Virus record (IMG/VR): IMGVR_UViG_3300020180_000043
Span: 1-41,910 of that record
Length of the DNA stretch: 41,910 nucleotides
Reading direction: 5' to 3' (one strand)
From: a virus
Shown here: piece after piece, positions 32,844-40,938 of the stretch
How positions within the stretch are numbered: position 1 is the stretch's first letter
Layout: each line of letters begins with the position of its first letter
Program-made: the position numbers and the translations under genes
Notes under the pieces: generated by a model
Told to the model about the DNA's origin: nothing
Seen by the model: only the letters and a program-made list of their open reading frames with translations
Databases searched by the model: none

Positions 32844-33224
32844 TTACAACGAATCTTGTACTGCATTATGTGCATCACTGGTTTTCTCAGCGACAGCAGC
32901 AGCTTCAACGTTGGCTTTTGTCGGTTGGACATGAGCAATCTTTTGGAGAGCTGTAGCAAGTTCTTTCAGTAGCTCTCCTCGTGCACCATTTACCAACCTA
33001 TGAATCTCAACATTCGACTGCTTGATTTCAGCAATATCATGCCCAGATACTACCTTAGAGTTAATCAAATCAGCTTTAACTTCTTCCACCCTCCTTGCAG
33101 TCTGCCGTTGGATACGGATAAGTATAGCTGGCCACACCAACACAGCTAACGCCACCACAGCGTTCATTACCACATTGAATCGATCATCAGACATTCCAAG
33201 AATGAATTGTGACAAAACACTCAT
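32844..33224 (-). CDS. Single-span membrane protein, possible holin or inner-membrane spanin
   Basis: ATG at 33224 follows GGGTAGG, which contains the stop of the upstream gene. In the 126 residues, residues about 17-37 (NVVMNAVVALAVLVWPAILI) form one transmembrane helix, followed at once by basic residues (RIQRQTARRVEEVK) and a long charged helix to the end. One N-terminal span plus a coiled coil is the layout of i-spanins and of some holins. The neighbouring lipobox protein makes a lysis or envelope pair plausible. Neither function can be fixed from the sequence. Confidence 0.6.
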   Translation of the reverse strand: MSVLSQFILGMSDDRFNVVMNAVVALAVLVWPAILIRIQRQTARRVEEVKADLINSKVVSGHDIAEIKQSNVEIHRLVNGARGELLKELATALQKIAHVQPTKANVEAAAVAEKTSDAHNAVQDSL

Positions 33225-33230
33225 ATGAAC

Positions 33231-33737
33231 CTACCCTTTTCTAAACAAAAAACGCGAAACTGTTATCAGAAGTCCTGGAATACTCAACCTAGTAAAACTA
33301 AGAACGAGAGCTAAAATCGTTAATGGAATCCCGAGTCCAAGAACCCATCCGATATACTTCTTAGATCGATCACCGACAAACTGACTTTCTTTTTGTATCT
33401 TCAACAGGTCGTGCTTAACCTTGAAAATCACTGCCTGATCATGCTCCTCTATCGCAGCTGTGTTCTTCCTATCATACCAGTACTGAGATTCAACAATAGA
33501 TTGTTGAGCCGCTTCAAGGTTACTCAACAAAACATTGACAAGATCGACAAGACTCTTGTCAACACGTTCTCGAACTATCAACGCAGCATTCTGTCCAGCA
33601 GCGACATGCCCAGCGGCCTTTGCAAGTCCTGTTCCAGGTTGTTGGATGTCAAGATGTCGTCCACTCGGACCTTTAACAGAAGACCCGCAACCTAGAAACA
33701 AAAACAAAATACTGGTAACTAACATAGTTGATCTCAT
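33231..33737 (-). CDS. Lipoprotein-like membrane protein, 168 aa
   Basis: The ATG at 33737 has AAGGAG five bases upstream. The signal-like N-terminus MRSTMLVTSILFLFLGCGSS places a lipobox-type cysteine at residue 17, although Phe at -3 is not ideal. Residues about 25-125 are polar helices. Two hydrophobic segments end the protein (YIGWVLGLGIPLTILALVLS and SIPGLLITVSRFLF). A lipid anchor together with C-terminal membrane spans is unusual for an o-spanin. It could be a membrane or lysis component, or a superinfection-exclusion lipoprotein. It is tightly linked to the single-span gene (overlapping ribosome-binding site). Confidence 0.6.
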   Translation of the reverse strand: MRSTMLVTSILFLFLGCGSSVKGPSGRHLDIQQPGTGLAKAAGHVAAGQNAALIVRERVDKSLVDLVNVLLSNLEAAQQSIVESQYWYDRKNTAAIEEHDQAVIFKVKHDLLKIQKESQFVGDRSKKYIGWVLGLGIPLTILALVLSFTRLSIPGLLITVSRFLFRKG

Positions 33738-33746
33738 CACAACTCC

Positions 33747-34460
33747 TTAAGCTAGTGTCAACGCGTATTTATTCGCCAGATAACTTTTGATCCTGGTTCT
33801 GTCCGCATCACTTAAAACAGACCCGTAGATAATAAGCTCAGATATTCTGGCATTACAAAACGCTCCACCAGTTCCAGCACCCAATATAGGTGTCGCAGTC
33901 CAACCTACGGTATTACTCGCTGACGTGTAGAAATCTGTCCCATTCAGGTTACAAACATAACTACCAGATGCACTGCGAACATTGTACAAATTCCAGACGT
34001 TCAACGCCCCGGCAGAAGAGCCGCAATCAGATCTCAAAGTAGACCCGAATGACTCATAAATAACTCCATTAGTGAATCTATAATGTGGTGTATTAGTAGT
34101 ACCGGCAATTATCCCCCAAGTAGCTTGAGTGGCCGCTGGTATGTCAAGGTCATTCTTGATAACCAAAAACAACTCAGCAGCCGTAGGCGTTGTCCAACCA
34201 CTGAAGTTAAAACAATCCCCACCAGCAAAGATTACACATGGTTTACTATTAGATCCACCACTTACGTGATACTGTGGATACAATCCAGGCGTAGCTTGTA
34301 ATCCATTCCTACCATTCCCACTCATGTCAAGCCAAATATTTATCGACTCAAGATTAAACGTACCAGTAATTTGACTCGCGTCAAGCCATGCATACAACCC
34401 AGCTACTGATGTAGGTAGGTTGTTCCCGGTAGATATTACACCGTATGGTGCTAGCAGCAT
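33747..34460 (-). CDS. LamG/concanavalin-like lectin domain protein, 237 aa
   Basis: ATG at 34460 follows GAGG. Almost the whole chain is one jelly-roll lectin-type domain: VAGLYAWLDASQITGTFNLE, INIWLDMSGNGRNGLQATPG, then strands ELFLVIKNDLDIPAATQATW and WNLYNVRSASGSYVCNLNGT. The closing signature is ARISELIIYGSVLSDADRTR, then IKSYLANKY, typical of LamG/laminin-G-like domains in phage adhesins. It probably binds surface glycans as part of a tail or head fibre. It lies among small beta proteins downstream of the large adhesin. Confidence 0.75.
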   Translation of the reverse strand: MLLAPYGVISTGNNLPTSVAGLYAWLDASQITGTFNLESINIWLDMSGNGRNGLQATPGLYPQYHVSGGSNSKPCVIFAGGDCFNFSGWTTPTAAELFLVIKNDLDIPAATQATWGIIAGTTNTPHYRFTNGVIYESFGSTLRSDCGSSAGALNVWNLYNVRSASGSYVCNLNGTDFYTSASNTVGWTATPILGAGTGGAFCNARISELIIYGSVLSDADRTRIKSYLANKYALTLA

Positions 34461-34465
34461 CTGTG

Positions 34466-34834
34466 TTACCTCAAAACGTACCCGAACAAATTAACAAATC
34501 CATTAGCAGTTCCGACATATTTAACGCTAGACCCTACAGGTAGGATGTTTGGCATTTCAGGTGAGATATGAGCTATCCCACCACCACCAGACGACGGACC
34601 AACAACCACCAAAATCGGTTGGCTGTTAGTAACTGTCTGAAGCTGAAACGTACCTCCGGCCCCAACGGCATCCCCAACAGCAGCACCGAAGATCACCAAC
34701 TGATCGGTAGCCGACATTGTAACAGTGGTACCAGCGTTATCTTTCAACGTAACAGTCGTACCTGTCGCAATGCTGGTATGCATTGCAAATACCTGAAGCT
34801 TTCGTTTGCCTGTCGCAAATCCTTGTCGTGCCAT
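34466..34834 (-). CDS. Small beta-rich virion-region protein, 122 aa
   Basis: ATG at 34834 follows AGGAG. It starts MARQGFATGKRKLQVFAMHT and is rich in Thr/Val/Gly strands (ATGTTVTLKDNAGTTVTMSA, FQLQTVTNSQPILVVVGPSS, SSVKYVGTANGFVNLFGYVL). No membrane or catalytic motif is seen. It resembles small decoration or fibre-associated proteins by composition only. Confidence 0.6.
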   Translation of the reverse strand: MARQGFATGKRKLQVFAMHTSIATGTTVTLKDNAGTTVTMSATDQLVIFGAAVGDAVGAGGTFQLQTVTNSQPILVVVGPSSGGGGIAHISPEMPNILPVGSSVKYVGTANGFVNLFGYVLR

Positions 34835-34843
34835 CTGAGTCTC

Positions 34844-35083
34844 CTAGTTATCAACCAACGCTTCTGTCTTTTCAGCGGTAATGATATACTCATCACCAAC
34901 CTTACACGTATCACCAAACTTCGGGTTAGTGATGTCCAATCTCAAGTCAAGATTACTCTGACCTGTATCAGACACTCTTTGTGCTTCCGGAATACTATCA
35001 TCAAACTTAGGTGATAGTACCATAGTCTTAACACCGCTTGCATACTCACGCATCTCGACAACCTTGTAACGTGATTTGATCAT
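34844..35083 (-). CDS. Hypothetical protein, 79 aa
   Basis: The start is the ATG at 35083, two bases beyond the adhesin stop, with GGAAGG upstream inside the adhesin gene; the longer frame to 35167 lies in the adhesin and is not used. It begins MIKSRYKVVEMREYASGVKT, is alpha/beta, and ends TEALVDN. No family is recognised. Confidence 0.6.
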   Translation of the reverse strand: MIKSRYKVVEMREYASGVKTMVLSPKFDDSIPEAQRVSDTGQSNLDLRLDITNPKFGDTCKVGDEYIITAEKTEALVDN

Positions 35084-35084
35084 A

Positions 35085-37820
35085 TCAATAACTTCCTTCC
35101 ACAGCACCAGCAACCCAGCTAGATGCAGTCTGTAAACGACTCGTCCCGTAGTAATCCTCAAACACACCGAGAACAGGTCTAGCTAGTGTCTTAGCCTGAC
35201 TTGCTACCGGAACTTTATACAACGTATTAAGAACAGCATTCTCAAGTACGTTGTTTGAAAAATTAGTCCGTTTATTCCAGTTAGTCACCGACTCAGCTGT
35301 ATACGAACTACCTATAATAAACTTGTTAAACGTAGCATACGTATTGCGTTGATTATGCACTGTCGACGTGTCTGTTGATTTCAAATACGCACATGCAGTT
35401 TGCGTACTGGCAGATCCGTTTACTTCAAGACTAGAACCCTGAAAGATGTTGTTCTTGATATACGCTTCTGTCAACCCGTTAGGGTTTCTCAACAACTGGC
35501 CTGATTTGTTAGTAATCCTCACAGTGTTGTTGTAGATATAAAGATGGTGAAGTGACCTACCTGAGTAATTCACGTTATCAGCATCTTTATCAGATGGGTT
35601 TCTTGTATGCTTATCTAACTGAAATGGTTGACCACCGTCTTTTGTGATAATGTTATTCCTAATCATCACATAACTAGACCCACGTTGAATATCCATCGAA
35701 GCTTGAATGATTTCATTCCGCTCCAAAACAACATACTTAACATACTCCTCAACATGACCAGTCGTCTCGTTTAACGGTCCGATTTGTATCGTACCAGTTT
35801 GAGTCGCTACAGCTAACGAGATAGTTAGCTTGTTATGACAAGCATAATGATGATACCCTTGCTGGATATCCAACACCGTTTTGGCATCATCTACTACGTC
35901 CAGATCTTTCCAAGGACTCAATGTTGCGTTGTACTCCATGTTTCTCAAATCACAATACGCAACAAGCGTCCTGCAACTCGGAGCATATCTGATACAATGT
36001 TCGTTTCGACTATTCGACATCTTACAACCAAGAATTACAACATCATCAGCTTTGATGTACATAATTCCGTTCTTAAGTGCTTTGTTTCCGAGTGTTCGAC
36101 AGTCCTCAACCAATACATAACGAAGATCTTTTACGTCAGAACTCTCTACGAGACTACCAAACTTTGTAACATCAATACCACGAACCAACGTGTTTGTCGA
36201 TCCAGATAGTCTGATCCCGTAATCTTTCTTCAACTCTCCGCCTGTATAACTAGCGTCTAGAGTTACGTTTTCAATCACAGCATTGGTTGCAGTCGTCTCG
36301 ACATAAAACAGGTTACGACCTGACCCAGCCACATTGTACCCAATAACAGGCTTCGTAGTAACTCCGCCTTTATTAAAAGTACTCTCACTCGTAACCATCT
36401 GATTCGCTTTTTTGAATCGAACCCCACCACCGCTTAACCAAAAGGTATCTCCACATCTAAGCACCAGCTTAACCGTTGCTGTCGTAGACAACAGTGCGAT
36501 CGCTTTGGAGAGATTCATAGGTGATGAACTAGAAGTTCCAGTCCCAGTACCGTCTGAACTAACATAATACTTAGTTCTCGTATCGGCAGCCAAGACTACT
36601 TTCGACTCAAACGTATCAACTTTACCAGCTTCGTCCGTGCGTGTTAACCGCACCGTATACGTTCCGGCAGTATTATACGCATGAGCACCGTTAAACCCTC
36701 TCAACTGCGTGTACTTATCTTTAACCTCGTTGACACCAGCAGCAAAATCCCAATCGTATTTCGCAGTCAGAACAGAACCACTCGCAAGTGCTGTGAAATC
36801 TTCTGTCTCGGTAGCAGTTACATCTCCATCGTCAGATTCGTAGGTATACAACCCTACGCCTCTCGCATGTACAACACACGGAACCATCGCACCCTGTTTG
36901 ATAAATCCACTAAGTGTTTGTGCTGTCGGTGCTGCTCGCAAAACCGCGTTTGACGTTCCTGATTTAGAACTCTCATTAGGCACTGCGTCAAGTGCCGTTA
37001 CTTTGTACGAATACGTTATCCCAGTAGTAGCAGTAGTATCCAAATAAGTACTGCCGACAGTACTGAGAACTGTACCAATAGAAGCAGCATAAGCATCGTG
37101 CGACCTATAGATTTTATAACTTGCAAGGTCTGGCTCCGTGTTAGGTGTCCAAGTTAGTCTGATTCCAGTACTTTCGTTAACACCAACAGGTGTACTAGGA
37201 ATCGCAGGAGCAGTCACGTCTGTCCCAGGCACTGCAATCGATACTGTAGCTCCTGTACTCTCGTTTCCAGTCAAATCTAGTGATGTTATCTTATAATCCC
37301 AGGTACTCCCAGCTGTAGCAGCAGTGTGTGTATACTCCAACACACTAACCGTAACACTGTTCAGCTTAACGTATGCTGCTGGAAAGATTCTAGCATACAC
37401 ATTAAACCCAGCAAGATCATTATCTGTTGGTGATGTCCAAGTATTCTTAACAGCAGTCGTACCGACAACAGTCGTTGTTGTAATACTAGGGTTGCCTGGA
37501 GCAGTTACATCGGATGTAAACGAACCCTCGACATCTGTATACGACCCCTCCCCGCCGATATTAACAGCTGTTATCCGATACCAGTAAACAGTATTCGATG
37601 TTGCTGATGTATCTGTGTACGTTGTATTAGCTGTACTGCTGATAAACGTAAACGGACCACCGCGGTTTGTGGATCTATAAACCCTGTAAGACGACACAGC
37701 CTCAGCCACAGCATTTGCTTCCCAAGCAAGTATGACACCAGTCACACCACCATTCGCAACGAGTCCGGTTGGTGAACTTGGCAGTGTAGCAGCTACGATT
37801 GTACTACGGCAGTCACTCAT
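35085..37820 (-). CDS. Large adhesin/tailspike: three FN3 domains, PKD domain, beta-helix
   Basis: This 911-residue protein has an ATG that overlaps the terminase stop (ATGA) with GAGGAAA ahead of it. Residues about 13-105, 108-205 and 206-300 are fibronectin type III repeats (YRVYRSTNRGGPFTFISSTA, VYWYRITAVN; FNVYARIFPAAY; YKIYRSHDAYAAS, YSYKVTALD). Residues about 310-415 are PKD-like (YDWDFAAG, HAYNTAGTYTVRLTRTDEAG). Residues about 420-870 are a right-handed parallel beta-helix with repeated short turns (NLFYVETTATNAVIENVTLD, LRYVLVEDCRTLGNKALKNG, YVMIRNNIITKDG), as in tailspikes and pectate-lyase-type enzymes. It probably binds and perhaps cleaves surface polysaccharide. The catalytic residues cannot be assigned by eye. 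Confidence 0.8.
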   Translation of the reverse strand: MSDCRSTIVAATLPSSPTGLVANGGVTGVILAWEANAVAEAVSSYRVYRSTNRGGPFTFISSTANTTYTDTSATSNTVYWYRITAVNIGGEGSYTDVEGSFTSDVTAPGNPSITTTTVVGTTAVKNTWTSPTDNDLAGFNVYARIFPAAYVKLNSVTVSVLEYTHTAATAGSTWDYKITSLDLTGNESTGATVSIAVPGTDVTAPAIPSTPVGVNESTGIRLTWTPNTEPDLASYKIYRSHDAYAASIGTVLSTVGSTYLDTTATTGITYSYKVTALDAVPNESSKSGTSNAVLRAAPTAQTLSGFIKQGAMVPCVVHARGVGLYTYESDDGDVTATETEDFTALASGSVLTAKYDWDFAAGVNEVKDKYTQLRGFNGAHAYNTAGTYTVRLTRTDEAGKVDTFESKVVLAADTRTKYYVSSDGTGTGTSSSSPMNLSKAIALLSTTATVKLVLRCGDTFWLSGGGVRFKKANQMVTSESTFNKGGVTTKPVIGYNVAGSGRNLFYVETTATNAVIENVTLDASYTGGELKKDYGIRLSGSTNTLVRGIDVTKFGSLVESSDVKDLRYVLVEDCRTLGNKALKNGIMYIKADDVVILGCKMSNSRNEHCIRYAPSCRTLVAYCDLRNMEYNATLSPWKDLDVVDDAKTVLDIQQGYHHYACHNKLTISLAVATQTGTIQIGPLNETTGHVEEYVKYVVLERNEIIQASMDIQRGSSYVMIRNNIITKDGGQPFQLDKHTRNPSDKDADNVNYSGRSLHHLYIYNNTVRITNKSGQLLRNPNGLTEAYIKNNIFQGSSLEVNGSASTQTACAYLKSTDTSTVHNQRNTYATFNKFIIGSSYTAESVTNWNKRTNFSNNVLENAVLNTLYKVPVASQAKTLARPVLGVFEDYYGTSRLQTASSWVAGAVEGSY

Positions 37821-39472
37821 ACCAGTTTCCTCTTATTAAAAAATCTCGTACCCATATCTTGCGACACAGTACTCAACGACGAAGATTTTACATCCAACAA
37901 GTCACCAATCGGACCATGCCTGGCAATGTTATTAGTTCTTCCGTTAGTCAACGACTTGATAGCCCAATCAAGTGTGATACCATCATTTCCGTTAGCAAGC
38001 TCTTTCTTGTTTTTAATTACCTCACCAGTAGTTCTAGGCAGAATAGTAAGTTGCATTGACAATGCATCTGCCATATCATCGTGCTTACCATACGGAAACG
38101 TAAGCAACTCATTCCTGAGTGCTTCATGGGTTGTCCTAATAAGCAGGTGACCGTTAGCAAACAACGGTTGCAAACCCATGATTCTTGAGTTTTTTGATCT
38201 TTTTTGGTGTTGTATCGGTTCGATAACCTGAATCTTTTTCTCGGCTTTAAGTTTCTCTTTTACGTAATACATGAGAGACTTTTGATACTGAACAGCTTCA
38301 ATCCCCACCTTCATAGGCTTGTACAGTTCAATATGCTGGAAAATAGACTCAATAAGCTGTCCTGGATTCCACTTCCCACGACTGATCTCAACAACATATA
38401 TGATACCAGTACGCATGTCTTTCGCACAGGTGCACACTACGTTCCAATCAGGCTCCCCCATTGTCTCCTCAGGGTCTCCGCCAGGATCAACAGTCGTGTA
38501 AAAGAACAGATTGTTACTTTTAGGAAGCACATCGTAGTAACTAAACCACTCCGGTTGAAACAACATATCACCGGATCTGATCGGAGTGTTCATGTACAAA
38601 CAACTGTACATGTACGGTCCCATTGACTTCTTTAATGCGTCTAGAATATCAGCTGGAAACTCCTCAGGAAAGCTTGGTTCACCTGATTCACTAGGTGCTC
38701 CGTTTGGATCTTCTGTCGCAGCTCTGTTGTAACTGTGATAGATGTCTCCTTCATTCTCGTCGATCCAACTTAAAAGATCTTTCTCGAACCAACGAGTTCC
38801 TATGACAATTATTCTCGCTGTTTTGAGATCTGTGAGAAGTGGGTTAGCCAGTTTGTGCCAACCAATCGCCTGACCAATATCTTCCTTTGTAGGAAGCATG
38901 TTATCTTCTGTGATTTCGTCCAGATCAGGGGACACCGTATCATCTTCGATGATTACGTCATAGTGACGCGATACGACCTTAGTTCTCGTCCCGGCTGCTT
39001 CATACGTACTTTCAGGCCAAGCACTTTCTCGCCTCAAACATTTTGACTCCTGTGTCCACGTACACCCATCGTCTGGCAGAACTTCCGGAAACAGCGTTCT
39101 GATAATCTGGTTCTGCTTGAAATGAGCATCAATCGAACTCAGCTTAGTGATCGCATTGTTATGTGTGTTCATAACAACTAACATTCTGATATTAGGATCA
39201 CAACACCCAGCCCAGATCATAAACGCATTTACAAGCGTACTCTTATACCACCCACGTGGTAGAGTAATCTTAACTCTACGTTTAGCCCAATCTTCGAGTA
39301 ACTTACAAATCGGACGATGAATTCTCCTATTTAACTTACTATACCCACACACCCACTTAGCGAAGAAGTACAACGACTCCTTAGCTTTCTTTTTGATCTT
39401 AGCGATCATATGCGGAGCTAAGACAACAGGCTGGTTGTCTTGGTTACCTGGTGGTTTGTGGGGTATTTGCAT
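37817..39472 (-). CDS. terL: Terminase large subunit
   Basis: This 551-residue protein has an ATPase domain with Walker A LPRGWYKST (71-79), the variant P-loop of terminases. Walker B is DVIIEDD (172-178), and the coupling motif region is ARIIVIGTRWFE (219-230). The RNase H-like nuclease has TTVDPGGD (Asp329), GIEAVQYQK (Glu392) and HDDMADALS (Asp465, Asp466 and Asp469). It cuts and pumps DNA through the portal. The start at 39472 lacks a clear ribosome-binding site, and a later ATG (MIAKIKKKAK, residue 22) is possible. Its gene is separated from the small subunit by a 123-base repeat-bearing gap. Confidence 0.9.
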   Translation of the reverse strand: MQIPHKPPGNQDNQPVVLAPHMIAKIKKKAKESLYFFAKWVCGYSKLNRRIHRPICKLLEDWAKRRVKITLPRGWYKSTLVNAFMIWAGCCDPNIRMLVVMNTHNNAITKLSSIDAHFKQNQIIRTLFPEVLPDDGCTWTQESKCLRRESAWPESTYEAAGTRTKVVSRHYDVIIEDDTVSPDLDEITEDNMLPTKEDIGQAIGWHKLANPLLTDLKTARIIVIGTRWFEKDLLSWIDENEGDIYHSYNRAATEDPNGAPSESGEPSFPEEFPADILDALKKSMGPYMYSCLYMNTPIRSGDMLFQPEWFSYYDVLPKSNNLFFYTTVDPGGDPEETMGEPDWNVVCTCAKDMRTGIIYVVEISRGKWNPGQLIESIFQHIELYKPMKVGIEAVQYQKSLMYYVKEKLKAEKKIQVIEPIQHQKRSKNSRIMGLQPLFANGHLLIRTTHEALRNELLTFPYGKHDDMADALSMQLTILPRTTGEVIKNKKELANGNDGITLDWAIKSLTNGRTNNIARHGPIGDLLDVKSSSLSTVSQDMGTRFFNKRKLV

Positions 39473-39522
39473 GTGAGGTACTTAAGAAGTGGAGAGTGAG
39501 AAGTGGAGAATAAGATATTGGG

Positions 39523-39554
39523 TGGATAAGTGGATAAGCGGATAAGTGGATAAG
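39523..39554. repeat. Four tandem (T/C)GGATAAG repeats between terminase genes
   Basis: The copies are TGGATAAG at 39523, TGGATAAG at 39531, CGGATAAG at 39539 and TGGATAAG at 39547, with no gaps. Just upstream AAGTGGAGA occurs twice (39486 and 39500), and TTTAGATCAC occurs twice nearer the small subunit end. This is a plausible pac or terminase-binding site, or a regulatory repeat. Confidence 0.7.
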
Positions 39555-39595
39555 CGGCGTCTGACGACATTTACCAGACCACTTTTAGATCACCT

Positions 39596-40150
39596 TTAGA
39601 TCACACTCTCTACAGACTCCTCCGGAACTCTCGACTCCAAATCTTCATCCAAAATTGACTCAAGTTCTTTCAGTTTGTCAGTGTTAATAGACAAGTTCGC
39701 TGTAACTGACACACTCCGTTCGATAGACTTTCCGTATGTCCGATCAAAAATCTCTTTGATCCCGGCAAGTCTGACCTTATCATTATCTCCACCAAGTGCG
39801 ATTCGTTGTAGTTCGTGTGCGGCAGCTGGAAGTGCGTCGTACAATATCTCCGCAGCTTGATCTCTCGGCTGCATACTCGCTAGATCGAGAACTTTTTGTC
39901 TCTGCTTCCTTCTGACAGCGAGTTCATTCTGAAACAACGGCTGATTTACAATCAAACTTACAGTATTCGGAGCGTATTCCATCTCTCGTGCAATCTCAGC
40001 CTGGCTATGCCCGTCAAGGATTAAGTCAACCATTCTCATATGCTCATGCTTGAGCATCTTCACCCCTTCATACGCACTGCCGGCTCTCGGAACATACCCA
40101 CCAGGCATGTCAATAAATCCCGAAAATTCTGGTTGAATCTGTTCGTCCAT
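39596..40150 (-). CDS. terS: Terminase small subunit
   Basis: ATG at 40150 has GGAGGT upstream. In the 184 residues, residues about 33-70 (LKHEHMRMVDLILDGHSQAE, IAREMEYAPNTVSLIVNQP) form a helix-turn-helix of the terminase small subunit type. Residues about 70-130 are an oligomerising helix pair (VRRKQRQKVLDLASMQPRDQ, AAEILYDALPAAAHELQRIA) and the tail is acidic (LKELESILDEDLESRVPEE). It recognises the packaging site and hands DNA to the large subunit encoded next. It is the first gene of the leftward block. Confidence 0.8.
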   Translation of the reverse strand: MDEQIQPEFSGFIDMPGGYVPRAGSAYEGVKMLKHEHMRMVDLILDGHSQAEIAREMEYAPNTVSLIVNQPLFQNELAVRRKQRQKVLDLASMQPRDQAAEILYDALPAAAHELQRIALGGDNDKVRLAGIKEIFDRTYGKSIERSVSVTANLSINTDKLKELESILDEDLESRVPEESVESVI

Positions 40151-40261
40151 TTTACTACCTCCACTTAAACAAAGTGTTTACTGTTTATACTACATTCCAA
40201 CACGGTAGCGAGACATAACACGGTAAGAGCACTAGCTTGTTTATTTTATCCGAAGTGTTGT

Positions 40262-40317
40262 GTACGTTGTGGGTCATACATTGTGGGTCGTACGTTGTAG
40301 GTCGTACGTTGTAGGTC
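40262..40317 (+). repeat. Four 14-base tandem repeats, consensus GTACGTTGTRGGTC
   Basis: Copies start at 40262, 40276, 40290 and 40304. The last two are identical, the first differs by one base and the second by three. Partial copies (TGTGGGTGAGTC, TAGGTGGGTTGTGGG) continue to about 40350. The 14-base period and position in the divergent region resemble iterons or operator arrays. Confidence 0.85.
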
Positions 40318-40497
40318 ATGTGGGTGAGTCATAGGTGGGTTGTGGGTGGATGATTAAAAATTTTTTGTGTATTTTGAGGGGTGTAATAACAGTTATATGA
40401 CGGACTACCCCTGGGGAGGGGGAGCCGCCCGACCAAATGTCAATCTAGGCAACTTAACCATATCCTACGTTAGTGTTTACTACAGCATGATTCGGAC

Positions 40498-40639
40498 ATG
40501 CTTAGTTTCTACCCATACTTTACCCTTACAAACAAGGCGGAATGGGTAACAGATACCTTACAAATTGGTGATTGTAGGCCTACTTTGCCTAATAGTTAAG
40601 CAATCGGCGTTTTAGGCGTGTTAAATGCTTAGTTTCTAC
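40498..40639 (+). repeat. Direct repeat pair ATGCTTAGTTTCTAC
   Basis: ATGCTTAGTTTCTAC occurs at 40498-40512 and 40625-40639, 127 bases apart. Each copy is near a GCATG-x-x-TCGG motif (before the first copy at 40485, after the second at 40641). Possible protein-binding sites or duplicated promoter parts. Confidence 0.7.
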
Positions 40640-40791
40640 GCAGCATGGATCGGATAAAGTGCAGTTTCCGGTGAAATAATGCGGATTCGTTGTTGTGGCA
40701 TGGGGCTTGCTATGTATTCATTATCGTGTAGCGAGGCGGACCATACGGGGCTTAACCTGATGGACGCAGACCGCTACCGATATCAGGCTCT

Positions 40792-40818
40792 TTGACAAGT
40801 GAATAGGTGTGCTACGCT
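40792..40818 (+). promoter_or_regulatory. Candidate sigma-70-type promoter for the 40939 gene
   Basis: TTGACA (40792-40797) is a consensus -35. TACGCT (40813-40818) is a fair -10 with an extended TGn in front, at a 15-base spacing that is shorter than the optimum. It would read rightward into the 172-residue gene through the dyad at 40887. This is the only consensus TTGACA I found in the divergent region. Confidence 0.35.
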
Positions 40819-40886
40819 TGTAGTGATGTTAAGTCACGCTACAGGTTAGGCTGGACGTACCATAAACCGTCCTACATACGTCAACG

Positions 40887-40909
40887 GATGATTCTACGTT
40901 AGAATCGTC
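40887..40909 (+). promoter_or_regulatory. Copy 5 of the recurring dyad element, before the 40939 gene
   Basis: GATGATTCTA and TAGAATCGTC form a 10-bp stem (one T-G pair) with a 3-base loop. This is the most nearly perfect hairpin of the family. It ends 29 bases before the ATG. Confidence 0.55.
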
Positions 40910-40938
40910 AGAACTAGGGTTTCTTTTGAGGCTATGTT

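Larger units (their letters stand above)
40151..40938. other. 788-base gene-free divergent region
   Basis: No convincing gene is seen; a 60-codon frame at 40367-40549 has no ribosome-binding site. The stretch holds direct repeats of AACACGGTA (about 40199 and 40217), four 14-base tandem repeats (40262-40317), an A5T6 run near 40356 and a GC-rich patch (about 40408-40432). It also has a 15-base direct repeat pair (40498 and 40625), an inverted CCTGAT/ATCAGG pair (about 40756-40788), a candidate promoter (40792) and copy 5 of the recurring dyad (40887). It separates the leftward terminase genes from the rightward 40939 gene, so it probably carries divergent promoters. Confidence 0.7.

Noticed and set aside
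40408-40432. G-quadruplex in the GC-rich patch
   Set aside because: Only two long G runs are present, with too few tracts for an intramolecular quadruplex.
40367-40549. 60-codon frame in the divergent region
   Set aside because: No ribosome-binding site, unlikely composition, and it covers repeat and GC-rich non-coding sequence.
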